Assembly (NCBI GenBank): GCA_019747815.1
Contig: JAIEQJ010000061.1
Location: forward strand, 1-64,000
Source of the DNA: Hyphomonadaceae bacterium
Lineage (GTDB): Bacteria > Pseudomonadota > Alphaproteobacteria > Rhizobiales > Hyphomicrobiaceae
Direction: 5' to 3'
DNA: 64,000 bases
In this document: one piece after another, positions 54,140 to 61,705 of the stretch
Layout of the letters: each line of letters begins with the position of its first letter
Position numbering within the stretch: position 1 is the first letter of the stretch
The notes under the pieces: generated by a model
Told to the model about the DNA's origin: nothing
The model's input: only the letters and a program-made list of their open reading frames with translations
Database searches by the model: none
Position numbers and translations under genes: made by a program

Positions 54140-55207
54140 CTACTTGCGCAGGTAGCTCCTGTGCAGCCATCGGCCGTTGGCGCTGCGCGTCTCGTTGTAG
54201 AGGGCTTCGTCGCTGTCGCGCGTCTCCTGGCGCGTCCTGAGCGCCGTCTCGCGCTCCCGGGCCAGCCCCTTCTCCGCCGCCGCCAGGAACTCTCTCGCGG
54301 TCACGGGCGTGGGCGGCGCAGGCGCATTGGCGGCCGCCTGCTTCTCGCCGATGGCTTCCGTGGCCGCGGCTGCCAGTTGCTTCGCCCACATCTTGCGAAA
54401 CAAGGCGTTCGACGGATAGACGTTGGCACTGACCGCCTTGCCGTTGATGGCGACGATGTAGCCGATGACATCGGCATCCTGCAGACCCTGGCGCTCCAGC
54501 GCGGCAAGGTAGGCCGTCTGCGCCTCCTTGAGCTCAGCGTTCTCAAGCGACAACTGCAGGCTGGTCGCCGATTGCGGCGAGGCGACGCGGGCATTGAGGC
54601 CGGCGGACAGCTCGTTCTGCATCCGGGCGACCGACTCCCACATCTGCTGCTGCCGGCTGGCCGTGTCGCCGCCAGCCTGGGCAGGACCGCCCGCAGGCCG
54701 TGGGCCCGACGGCGCTGCGCTCGCCGGGGCCGCCATGATGGCAAGCGCCTTGCGCGACGGCAGCGCATCCGTCGCGCTCGTGAACCTGGCCTGGTCCTCC
54801 GCGCCGCGCGGCGACCAGCGGCCCTGCTCCACACAGAACGAGGCGATCGGGATCAAACCCGACTTCGGCGGCAGCAGGAGGCTGACCGTCAGCACCCGAT
54901 CCTGCTTGCCGCCCTTCACGATATCGCCGGCCTGGACAAAGATCTCCTCCTCGCCGGTGTTCTCGATTTGCAGCTCATTGACACGGCCGGTCTCGATCAC
55001 CTGGACGCGGCCCTTCGCCAGCGCCTCGGCCAGGGTGAGCGGCACCGGCCCGGCGGCACTGTTGCCGTGGATGAAATAGATGGCGAGGTTCTCGTGCACG
55101 TATGGCCCCGAAACCTTGTGGTCGGCATCCGCGAATGCAGACCCGCCGGCGGCGCCGAACGCGGCAAACGCGGCCGCGGCAAGAGGGGCGACTGAGGCAA
55201 TGCGCAT
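54140..55207 (-). CDS. ARPP-1-domain exported protein
   Basis: A 355-residue protein with a signal peptide (RIASVAPLAAAAFAAFGAAG). The ARPP-1 domain (ARG and rhodanese-phosphatase-superfamily-associated protein) is recognisable from ENLAIYFIHGNSAAG, then FVQAGDIVKGGKQDRVLTVS, PPKSGLIPIASFCVEQGRWS and the later YIVAINGKAVSANVYPSNAL. The C-terminal 70 residues are rich in charged residues and probably helical. The molecular function of the family is unknown. It is co-directional with the DUF4189 gene, 145 bases apart; 220 bases without a gene lie before dut. Confidence 0.75.
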   Translation of the reverse strand: MRIASVAPLAAAAFAAFGAAGGSAFADADHKVSGPYVHENLAIYFIHGNSAAGPVPLTLAEALAKGRVQVIETGRVNELQIENTGEEEIFVQAGDIVKGGKQDRVLTVSLLLPPKSGLIPIASFCVEQGRWSPRGAEDQARFTSATDALPSRKALAIMAAPASAAPSGPRPAGGPAQAGGDTASRQQQMWESVARMQNELSAGLNARVASPQSATSLQLSLENAELKEAQTAYLAALERQGLQDADVIGYIVAINGKAVSANVYPSNALFRKMWAKQLAAAATEAIGEKQAAANAPAPPTPVTAREFLAAAEKGLARERETALRTRQETRDSDEALYNETRSANGRWLHRSYLRK

Positions 55208-55428
55208 GGTTGTTCCTTTCCCGCATAACTTCAGGCAACGCCCTTGTCCTAGGCGGCCTTCTTGACCGGGCTTCGGTGAAGTGGCGGCGAAAGCGCGTTC
55301 AACCTGGGGCAGGCCGAAGACACCGGCCGTGCGTGACCGGCGTGTTACAATCAGCCGGAGGATTAACGGAGCGTCATCTTCAGACCCGGTTGTGCAGGAC
55401 TGCGCAAGGATGTTGCCGCCGTACCGGC

Positions 55429-55950
55429 TCAGCGCGCCTTGCGGCCGCGCGCGGCGCGCTTGGGCGCGGGCCGAGACGGCCTGGCCGTTCCCGTCGAGCC
55501 GAAACCGCCGGCGCCGCGACGCGTGAGGGAGACTTCGCTCGATAGGCTGAGCGCAGCGCGCTCGACCCGCTGCACGACGAGCTGGGCAATGCGCTCGCCG
55601 CGCGCGACGGCGAACGGCTTGTCGCCCAGATTGATCAGCAGCACCTGCACCTCGCCGCGATAGTCGCTGTCGATGGTACCGGGCGTGTTGAGCACGGTGA
55701 TGCCGTGACGCAGGGCGAGGCCCGAGCGCGGCCGCACCTGCGCCTCGTGTCCCCGAGGAAGCTCCAGGATCAGCCCGGTGGGAACGAGCGCCCGCGCGCC
55801 GGGTTTGAGCACCAGCGCCTTGTCGACTGCGGCCAGCAGGTCCATGCCGGCGGCGCCGTCCGACTGGTAGGCCGGCAGGGGAAGATCGCGACCGTGCGGC
55901 AGCCGCACGACCTTGATGCGCAGGATTGGTGCAGCCCGCTTGCGCGTCAT
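55429..55950 (-). CDS. dut: deoxyuridine 5'-triphosphate nucleotidohydrolase
   Basis: A 173-residue homotrimeric dUTPase that converts dUTP to dUMP. The five motifs are present: [10 protein letters not shown] (I), [10 protein letters not shown] (II), [17 protein letters not shown] (III), GERIAQLVV (IV) and the C-terminal [10 protein letters not shown] (V). A basic C-terminal tail of about 25 residues ([17 protein letters not shown]) is longer than usual. The ATG at 55950 overlaps the coaBC stop by ATGA. coaBC-dut adjacency is common in proteobacteria. Confidence 0.95.
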   Translation of the reverse strand: MTRKRAAPILRIKVVRLPHGRDLPLPAYQSDGAAGMDLLAAVDKALVLKPGARALVPTGLILELPRGHEAQVRPRSGLALRHGITVLNTPGTIDSDYRGEVQVLLINLGDKPFAVARGERIAQLVVQRVERAALSLSSEVSLTRRGAGGFGSTGTARPSRPAPKRAARGRKAR

Positions 55951-57473
55951 GTCACGGCGGTGTTTTCGGTGAGCCATCGGGCGGCGCGATCGAGGAGCCG
56001 CCGCGCCACCTGCGCCTTGTCGAGCTCGGGCCAGCTTTCGACGCCTTCCGCCGTGATCAGATGCACAGCATTGCGGTCGCCGCCCATGATGCCGGTCTCG
56101 GGCGAGACGTCGTTGGCGACGATCCAGTCCGCGCCCTTGGTCTTGCGCTTCTTCTTGGCGTGCTCGATGACGGTCTCGGTCTCGGCGGCAAAGCCGATGA
56201 CGAGCGGCGGGCGCCTGCCGGGACGGTCGCCGGCGACGGTCTTGAGGATGTCCGGGTTCTCGACCAGCGCGAGGCGGGGCACGCCCTTGGCGCCCTTCTT
56301 GATCTTCTGCGAGGCCTGGCTCGCGACCCTCCAGTCGGCCACGGCGGCGGCGAAGACGGCCAAGTCGGCCGGCAGGGCCGCACGCACCGCGTCCAGCATC
56401 TGGCGCGCGGTCTCGACGCTGACGATGTCGACCCCGGGAACGGGCCCAACCTGGGTCGGGCCGGAGACCAGGGTGACGCGGGCCCCGAGCGCGGCCGCTT
56501 CGGCGGCAATCGCCGCACCCTGCTTGCCGGAGGAGCGGTTGGCGATGTAGCGCACGGGATCGATGGGCTCGTGCGTCGGCCCGCTGGTGACGAGCACGTG
56601 ACGACCGGCGAGAGGCAGCCCTCCTCCGAGGCGTTGGGGCACCCCTCCACCCTCGCCCTCCCCCGCACGCGGGGAGGGGACGCTCGGCGAGGGGAGCGAG
56701 AGAAGCTTCCCGATCGCCTCCACCAGCTCCGGCACCTCCGACATGCGGCCGGGACCGGCCTCACCCCTCTCGGCCATCTCGCCGACGTTGGGGCCGACGA
56801 AATGGATGCCGTCGGCCTCGAGCAGGGCGACATTGCGGCGCGTGGCTGGATGCAGCCACATGCGCGGGTTCATGGCGGGCGCCACCAGCACGGGCTTGTC
56901 GGTGGCCATCAGAACGCAGGCGGCAAGGTCGTCGGCATGGCCGCCCGCCATCTTGGCGAGGAGGCCGGCCGTGGCCGGGGCGACGACAACGAGATCGGCC
57001 TCGCGCGACAACCGGATGTGGCCGATCTCGCGCTCGTCGTTGAGGTCGAACAGCTCGGTGAACACGCGCTCGCTGGACAGGGCGCCAACCGAGAGCGGCG
57101 TGATGAAGGCCTGCGCGGCCTTGGTCATCACGGCACGCACGGCAATACCCCGCTCGCGCAGGCGGCGGATCAGGTCGAGGCACTTGTAGGCCGCAATGCC
57201 GCCGCCGATAATGAGGACGATCCGCTTCTGCGGCAGCACCTCGCGGGACATGAGCCCGACAGGCACGACGCCGCGCTGCAGGCGCTCGTGCTGCTGGCTC
57301 ATGTAGGCGCGCACCTTGTCGGCGGTCTTGAGCGTGACGCTGTGGCCCTTGCGCAGGTTGGCGACCAGATGGCCGTCGTTGACCGCGGCGACGCCGAACT
57401 TGGTGGGCGTCAGGCCCGACTGGTCCAGGAACGCCTCGATCTCGGCAAGCAGATCCGTGCTGGTAGCGGCCAT
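55947..57473 (-). CDS. coaBC: CoaBC (phosphopantothenoylcysteine synthase/decarboxylase) with extra N-terminal HTH-like domain
   Basis: A 508-residue protein, larger than usual (about 400). Residues 1-68 ([20 protein letters not shown], then [14 protein letters not shown]) look like the small XRE-type HTH proteins of Hyphomicrobiales. Residues 84-258 are CoaC, with [20 protein letters not shown], the His in [11 protein letters not shown] and PAMN. Residues 288-508 are CoaB, starting [17 protein letters not shown]. The two enzyme domains are separated by about 29 residues of low complexity ([14 protein letters not shown]) encoded by a palindromic repeat. An ATG at 57251 could start a version without the HTH domain but lacks a ribosome site. 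The ATG at 57473 coincides with the predicted transcription start, suggesting a leaderless mRNA. Confidence 0.93.
   Translation of the reverse strand: MAATSTDLLAEIEAFLDQSGLTPTKFGVAAVNDGHLVANLRKGHSVTLKTADKVRAYMSQQHERLQRGVVPVGLMSREVLPQKRIVLIIGGGIAAYKCLDLIRRLRERGIAVRAVMTKAAQAFITPLSVGALSSERVFTELFDLNDEREIGHIRLSREADLVVVAPATAGLLAKMAGGHADDLAACVLMATDKPVLVAPAMNPRMWLHPATRRNVALLEADGIHFVGPNVGEMAERGEAGPGRMSEVPELVEAIGKLLSLPSPSVPSPRAGEGEGGGVPQRLGGGLPLAGRHVLVTSGPTHEPIDPVRYIANRSSGKQGAAIAAEAAALGARVTLVSGPTQVGPVPGVDIVSVETARQMLDAVRAALPADLAVFAAAVADWRVASQASQKIKKGAKGVPRLALVENPDILKTVAGDRPGRRPPLVIGFAAETETVIEHAKKKRKTKGADWIVANDVSPETGIMGGDRNAVHLITAEGVESWPELDKAQVARRLLDRAARWLTENTAVT
56650..56693. repeat. palindromic repeat inserted in frame in coaBC
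   Basis: A two-tier inverted repeat: CCCTCG (56650-56655) with CGAGGG (56688-56693), inside it CCCTCCCC with GGGGAGGG around a GC-rich loop. It encodes the linker between CoaC and CoaB and keeps the frame (about 87 bases, 29 codons, from 56613 to 56699). Arms resemble the intergenic repeats at 6988, 9917 and 12094. Confidence 0.65.
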
Positions 57474-57479
57474 ACCCAC

Positions 57480-57508
57480 AACTTAATGGGTAATTCCCCA
57501 TCAGTCAA
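57480..57508 (-). promoter_or_regulatory. promoter of coaBC with palindrome in the spacer
   Basis: Read on the reverse strand: TTGACT (57508-57503), 17-base spacer, TAAGTT (57485-57480), then six bases and the ATG at 57473. The expected +1 is the A of this ATG. The spacer contains TGGGGAATTACCCA (57500-57487), a palindrome with one mismatched pair, a plausible operator. Only the position and sequence support this. Confidence 0.55.
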
Positions 57509-57551
57509 TGGGATTTGATCGGGCGGAAGATTTGTCGACGCGGCCGCGGGA

Positions 57552-59897
57552 TCAGCGCGTGAACAGCGCCTTGCGGACCACCGCGTGCACGCCCCAGTTG
57601 CCGTCCGCAACCTGGGTGATGCCGAAATCCACCGCAAGGGACATCAGCGTCACGGCATCGTCCTCGCTCAGGTCGTACTGCTCGATGAGAAACTTGCGCG
57701 TCATGCGGAAGGCGGCCCGCAGCGCCAGATCCAGCGACGAGCGGCTGTAGATCTCGGCTTGCGCATTGCGCCCCAGATCCTTGAGATAGTTGGCGTAGCA
57801 GAACGCCTGCAACACCCACGCCTCGGGCGTCTCCAGGATCGGGGTGGTCAGTCCTTGCGCGAAGGGATAGCGTGCGTCGCCCGGCTTGATCAACGTCAGG
57901 CGGAAATCACCGGTCAGCGAGCATTCGAGACCCGTGCCGTTGACCTCGCCGTCGCCCTGCGCCAGGTGGCCGTCGCCGACGGAGAACAGCGCACCGGGCA
58001 CCGACACGGGCAGAAACACCTTCGAGCCCGGACCGCAGCGCCAGTTGTCGATGTTGCCGCCGAAGTAGCCCGGCGGAATCGAATCGACGATGTCGGCCTC
58101 CTTCGGCGCCACGCCGATGAAGCCGAAATGCGGCCGCAGCGGAATGGTCACGCCATCGAGCGCGCCGTAGCGCTTCTCGACGATCTTGTGGTCCACGGGG
58201 ATGCCGGGGTAGTCCATGGTCGGATGCAACGTTCCGAAGGGATCCATCTGGGGCACCCAGCGGAAGCTGTAGAGCGCCCGTGCTCCCGTCCGCATCGCAG
58301 CATCCACCTCGAAGATGGTGATCACCTCGCGTCGCTGCGGCCGCTCCAGCATGTCGTCGTACTGATAGCCCCACCACGCCGCCGCATTGCTGGCAAAGCA
58401 TTTGCCGGCATGGAGCGGATTGGCGCTCGGTCGCGGCTTGATGTCGAGGATCTCGACGGCGAGCACATCACCGGGCTGCGCCCCCTCGACATGGATCGGC
58501 CCCGTGCAGATGTGCACGCCGAAGCCCTCACCCGCGCCCCGGCCGAACACGGACGCGTCCATGGGGCCGGCTCCCCGCCGGTCGACAGCCTTCTCGCTGG
58601 CCGTCCAGCGAAAGACGCTTTCGGCCCCCGTGTCGCCGGCAATCATGCGCTCGTAATCGTCGTAGGCATGCTGGGTCAGCGTCTCGATGGTGACGTGGGC
58701 GTCGGCACCGACCCGGAGCACGGGCGCGATGGAGCGGCTGAGATAGCCCCAGTGAACGGTCTTGCTCGAAGCCGGCAGATAGTGGCGCTCGCTCTGCACG
58801 GCGACCTCGGGCGCGGTCGCCTCCGTCCCAGCCGATGTGGCGGCAGGCGCCACCGCGACGGCGGGCGTACGGGCGGCGCTGGGGCTGCGCGGTGCGGTCG
58901 GGCGCACGAGCGGCCGCCCGCGCGTTCTCGGGCCCTCGGCCTGGAGATCGATCAGCTTGCGGATGCTGCGCGGCGATGCGCCGAACGCTGCGCTGAAAGC
59001 ACGGCTGAAGTGCGCCTGGTCGCGAAAGCCCCAGCGAAACGCGATGTCCTGAATGCTCTTGTCGGCGTGCGACCGATCGAGCAGGTCGATCCGGCAGCGT
59101 TCGAGCCGGCGGTTCCTGACATAATCCGACAGCGTCAGGTTGTGCCGCTCGAACAGGCGCTGCACATAGCGCCGTGAAAGACCAACGCGCGCCACCAACG
59201 TGTCGATCGACAGGTGCGGGTCGCCGAGCTGTGCCTCGATCTCCGCGGTCACGCGGCGGAAGTGTGCCGATTGCACCTGCGTCACCGCATCCGCTTCGGC
59301 CCGCGCTTCGGCGAGCAGGCTGCTCGCAACCAGCTCGACCACCGCCGTTTCGGTGGATGCGAGCTCTTCCGACTTCAGGGCATTGAAGTGACTGGAGAGC
59401 ACGCGCATCACCGGCCGCGCTGCGGCGGCAGCCACGGACACGCCGAGCACGATCGGAAGCCGCAGCGGTGTGCGGCCGACGCGGTTCATGAGCCGCTGGC
59501 GCGGCAGCTCCAGGATCAGCATCTCAAAATCGCTGCGCAGGCTCATCGTCCAATCGAGCCGCATGTCGAGCACGGAGATGTCACCATCGGCGAATTCGAG
59601 CGCGCGGCCCGATGATGTGATCCTGCCGCGCCCCTGAACGTGGAAGGCAACAAGCAGCGGAAGGGCGTTGGCATCACCGCCGCGCCGATCGACTGTGAAG
59701 ATGCGCTGGCCGCTGGAACGGAGGAGCATGAGCCGGGCACCGGTGGACGAGCGGACCAGGCTGACATCGCCGCGGCAAAGCGCGGGATCGTCGCACTCGC
59801 AGCCGAGATTGAGCGGCTCGAGGGCTGCCGTCCATGCGGTGGCCCGCGCGCGAGCCGGAACAGCCTCGATTGACATCCGATCTGTGCTTGTTGCCAT
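57552..59897 (-). CDS. AraC-type regulator fused to an acetamidase/formamidase-like domain
   Basis: A 781-residue, uninterrupted fusion. Residues 1-200 resemble the AraC_binding (cupin-like) sensing half (FHVQGRGRITSSGRALEFAD, then GDISVLDMRLDW). Residues 215-315 form the double AraC HTH: LSIDTLVARVGLSRRYVQRL, then SIQDIAFRWGFRDQAHFSRA and FSAAFGASPRSIRK. A Pro/Ala linker (316-370) leads to a full-length acetamidase/formamidase (PF03069-like) domain, 371-781, beginning HYLPASSKTVHWGYLSRSI. The family motif near the end reads GDGHLAQGDGEVNGTGLE. The exported neighbour at 60234 has GDPHASQGDSELCGTAIE there, so the fusion has Asn where the neighbour has Cys. No signal peptide: it should be cytoplasmic. 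ATG 59897 is preferred; ATG 59876 is the alternative. Probably a regulator whose amidase part senses or turns over the substrate (inference). Confidence 0.88.
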   Translation of the reverse strand: MATSTDRMSIEAVPARARATAWTAALEPLNLGCECDDPALCRGDVSLVRSSTGARLMLLRSSGQRIFTVDRRGGDANALPLLVAFHVQGRGRITSSGRALEFADGDISVLDMRLDWTMSLRSDFEMLILELPRQRLMNRVGRTPLRLPIVLGVSVAAAAARPVMRVLSSHFNALKSEELASTETAVVELVASSLLAEARAEADAVTQVQSAHFRRVTAEIEAQLGDPHLSIDTLVARVGLSRRYVQRLFERHNLTLSDYVRNRRLERCRIDLLDRSHADKSIQDIAFRWGFRDQAHFSRAFSAAFGASPRSIRKLIDLQAEGPRTRGRPLVRPTAPRSPSAARTPAVAVAPAATSAGTEATAPEVAVQSERHYLPASSKTVHWGYLSRSIAPVLRVGADAHVTIETLTQHAYDDYERMIAGDTGAESVFRWTASEKAVDRRGAGPMDASVFGRGAGEGFGVHICTGPIHVEGAQPGDVLAVEILDIKPRPSANPLHAGKCFASNAAAWWGYQYDDMLERPQRREVITIFEVDAAMRTGARALYSFRWVPQMDPFGTLHPTMDYPGIPVDHKIVEKRYGALDGVTIPLRPHFGFIGVAPKEADIVDSIPPGYFGGNIDNWRCGPGSKVFLPVSVPGALFSVGDGHLAQGDGEVNGTGLECSLTGDFRLTLIKPGDARYPFAQGLTTPILETPEAWVLQAFCYANYLKDLGRNAQAEIYSRSSLDLALRAAFRMTRKFLIEQYDLSEDDAVTLMSLAVDFGITQVADGNWGVHAVVRKALFTR

Positions 59898-60233
59898 GGC
59901 CGTTACCGAATCCCAAGAGCCCACGTCACAGACTGCCCCGGCCTGAGAAGCATCGCACGCGCCGGGCGAGGAACGAATATTGGAGCGGCGAACGGCCGAA
60001 GCACTTGTCCCTAAACGCACAAAATCTTGCTTGCGCAGACATCTGCTGTGCCAGCAGGCGGCCACTTTCGGCCCATGCTCGCACAACAATGTGTTGATCA
60101 AACGAGAGTATTCCGAGGCAGCCGCCAAGATGAATGCCTGCCGCTTGATCCAAACGCGGCGCAATTTTGCGCATGCGCGCGCCCCGCACGCCTGCAAATC
60201 TTCACCGGGGAGCTAACAACCGGAGGTCTTCAG
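59898..60233. promoter_or_regulatory. divergent control region between the fusion regulator and the exported amidase
   Basis: A 336-base stretch with no convincing gene between two divergent starts. It holds two palindromes: CAACA-ATG-TGTTG (60084-60096) and GCGCAA-TT-TTGCGC (60159-60172), the latter about 60 bases before the amidase start. GGAGG (60222-60226) is the ribosome site of the + strand gene. These palindromes are candidate regulator sites, but AraC proteins often bind direct repeats, so the link is weak. Confidence 0.4.
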
Positions 60234-61676
60234 ATGTGCAACGGTGATGACAGCGCATGCCCAGAGTTCGCCAAGCATGCCGCAACGGTTCGTGACGATC
60301 TCGATCGCGAGCGCAGGAGCTTTCTCAAGAGCGGTTTCGCGGCCGCCGGCGGCGCCGGCGCGCTGATGGCGGGCGGTCTTTCGCTGGTCACGCCCGCGCT
60401 CGCGCAGGTGTCGCAAGCCAGGCAGCCGGCACAGCGGGCCTACCACTATTTGCCCGCCAACAGCGAAAATGTGCATTGGGGCTATTTCAGCAAATCACTC
60501 AAGCCCAGGGTTGAGCTGAACTCGGGCGACTACGTGACCATCGAGACGCTGACCCATCACGCGGGCGACGATCTGGAACGCATGGTGACGGGCGATCCGG
60601 GGGCGGAGAGCGTCTTCCTCTGGACGAAGGACAAGAAGGGCGTCAACCGGCGCGGCGCCGGCCCGATGGATGCGGCCAGGGGCGCGGGCGACGGTGCCGG
60701 CGTCCACATCATGACGGGTCCCGTGGCCGTGCGTGGCGCGGAGCCGGGGGACATCCTGGAGGTGCGCATCATCGATTGCGTGCCGCGCCCCTGCGCCAAC
60801 CCGGCTCATAAGGGCAAGACCTTCGGCAGCAACGCGGCGGCCAACTGGGGGTTCCACTACAAGGACCTGATCACCGAACCCAAGCCGCGCGAGGTGATCA
60901 CCATCTACGAGGTCGACGCCACGGGCGCCAAGAGCTGGGCACAAGCGGTCTACAACTTCCGCTGGGTGCCGCAGAGGGATCCCTTCGGCGTGATGCACAA
61001 CACCATCGACTATCCCGGCGTTCCCGTCGACCACACCAAGACGAGCCGCAACTTCGATGTGCTGAAGGGCGTGCGGGTGCCGATCCGGCCGCATTTCGGC
61101 ACGCTCGGACTGGCGCCGAAAGAAGCAGACTTCGTCAACACCATTCCGCCGAACTACACCGGCGGGAACATCGACAACTGGCGCATCGGCAAGGGCGCGA
61201 TCATGTACTATCCCGTGGCCGTGCCAGGCGGCCTGTTGTCGGCCGGCGACCCGCACGCCTCGCAGGGCGACAGCGAGCTGTGCGGGACGGCCATCGAGTG
61301 CTCGCTGACCGGCACCTTTCAGCTCATCCTGCACAAGAAGGCCGATCTCGCCGGAACACCGCTCGAGAAGCTCGACTATCCGATGCTGGAGACGCAGACC
61401 GACTGGCTGGTGCACGGCTTCAGCTATGCCAACTACCTGGCCGAGCTCGGGCCCAATGCGCAGAGCGACATCTTCAGCAAGTCGTCGGTCGATCTCGCCC
61501 TGCGCGACGCCTTCCGCAAGATGCGAACCTTCCTGATGACGGCAAAGAAGCTCACCGAGGACGAGGCCATCTCGCTGATGTCCATCGGCGTCGACTTCGG
61601 CATCACGCAGGTCGTGGACGGCAACTGGGGCGTCCATGCCGTGATCAAGAAGGACATTTTCGCGGCCACGGCCTAG
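60234..61676 (+). CDS. Tat-exported acetamidase/formamidase-family protein
   Basis: A 480-residue protein with a twin-arginine signal (DRERRSFLKSGFAAAGGAGA, about residues 22-41, then a hydrophobic stretch ending ALAQ). The mature domain, starting HYLPANSENVHWGYFSKSL, is the PF03069-type acetamidase/formamidase fold: SGDYVTIETLTHHAGDD, then NRRGAGPMDA, HIMTGPVAVRGAEPGDILEV and GDPHASQGDSELCGTAIE. Such enzymes release ammonia from short amides. It aligns over its whole length with the C-terminal domain of the divergent fusion protein. GGAGG lies 7 bases before the ATG. Tat export suggests a folded, possibly metal-bound enzyme acting in the periplasm. Confidence 0.88.
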   Translation: MCNGDDSACPEFAKHAATVRDDLDRERRSFLKSGFAAAGGAGALMAGGLSLVTPALAQVSQARQPAQRAYHYLPANSENVHWGYFSKSLKPRVELNSGDYVTIETLTHHAGDDLERMVTGDPGAESVFLWTKDKKGVNRRGAGPMDAARGAGDGAGVHIMTGPVAVRGAEPGDILEVRIIDCVPRPCANPAHKGKTFGSNAAANWGFHYKDLITEPKPREVITIYEVDATGAKSWAQAVYNFRWVPQRDPFGVMHNTIDYPGVPVDHTKTSRNFDVLKGVRVPIRPHFGTLGLAPKEADFVNTIPPNYTGGNIDNWRIGKGAIMYYPVAVPGGLLSAGDPHASQGDSELCGTAIECSLTGTFQLILHKKADLAGTPLEKLDYPMLETQTDWLVHGFSYANYLAELGPNAQSDIFSKSSVDLALRDAFRKMRTFLMTAKKLTEDEAISLMSIGVDFGITQVVDGNWGVHAVIKKDIFAATA

Positions 61677-61705
61677 CGGCTGCACGCCATGCGGCGCGCC
61701 GGCGG

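Noticed and set aside
57251-57473. A separate small HTH gene upstream of coaBC instead of a fusion
   Set aside because: There is no stop codon between the HTH-like part and CoaC, and the internal ATG has no ribosome site, so a fusion is the simpler reading.
60027-60233. A 69-residue N-terminal extension of the exported amidase
   Set aside because: It has no signal-peptide character, whereas the ATG at 60234 has a strong ribosome site and starts the Tat signal.
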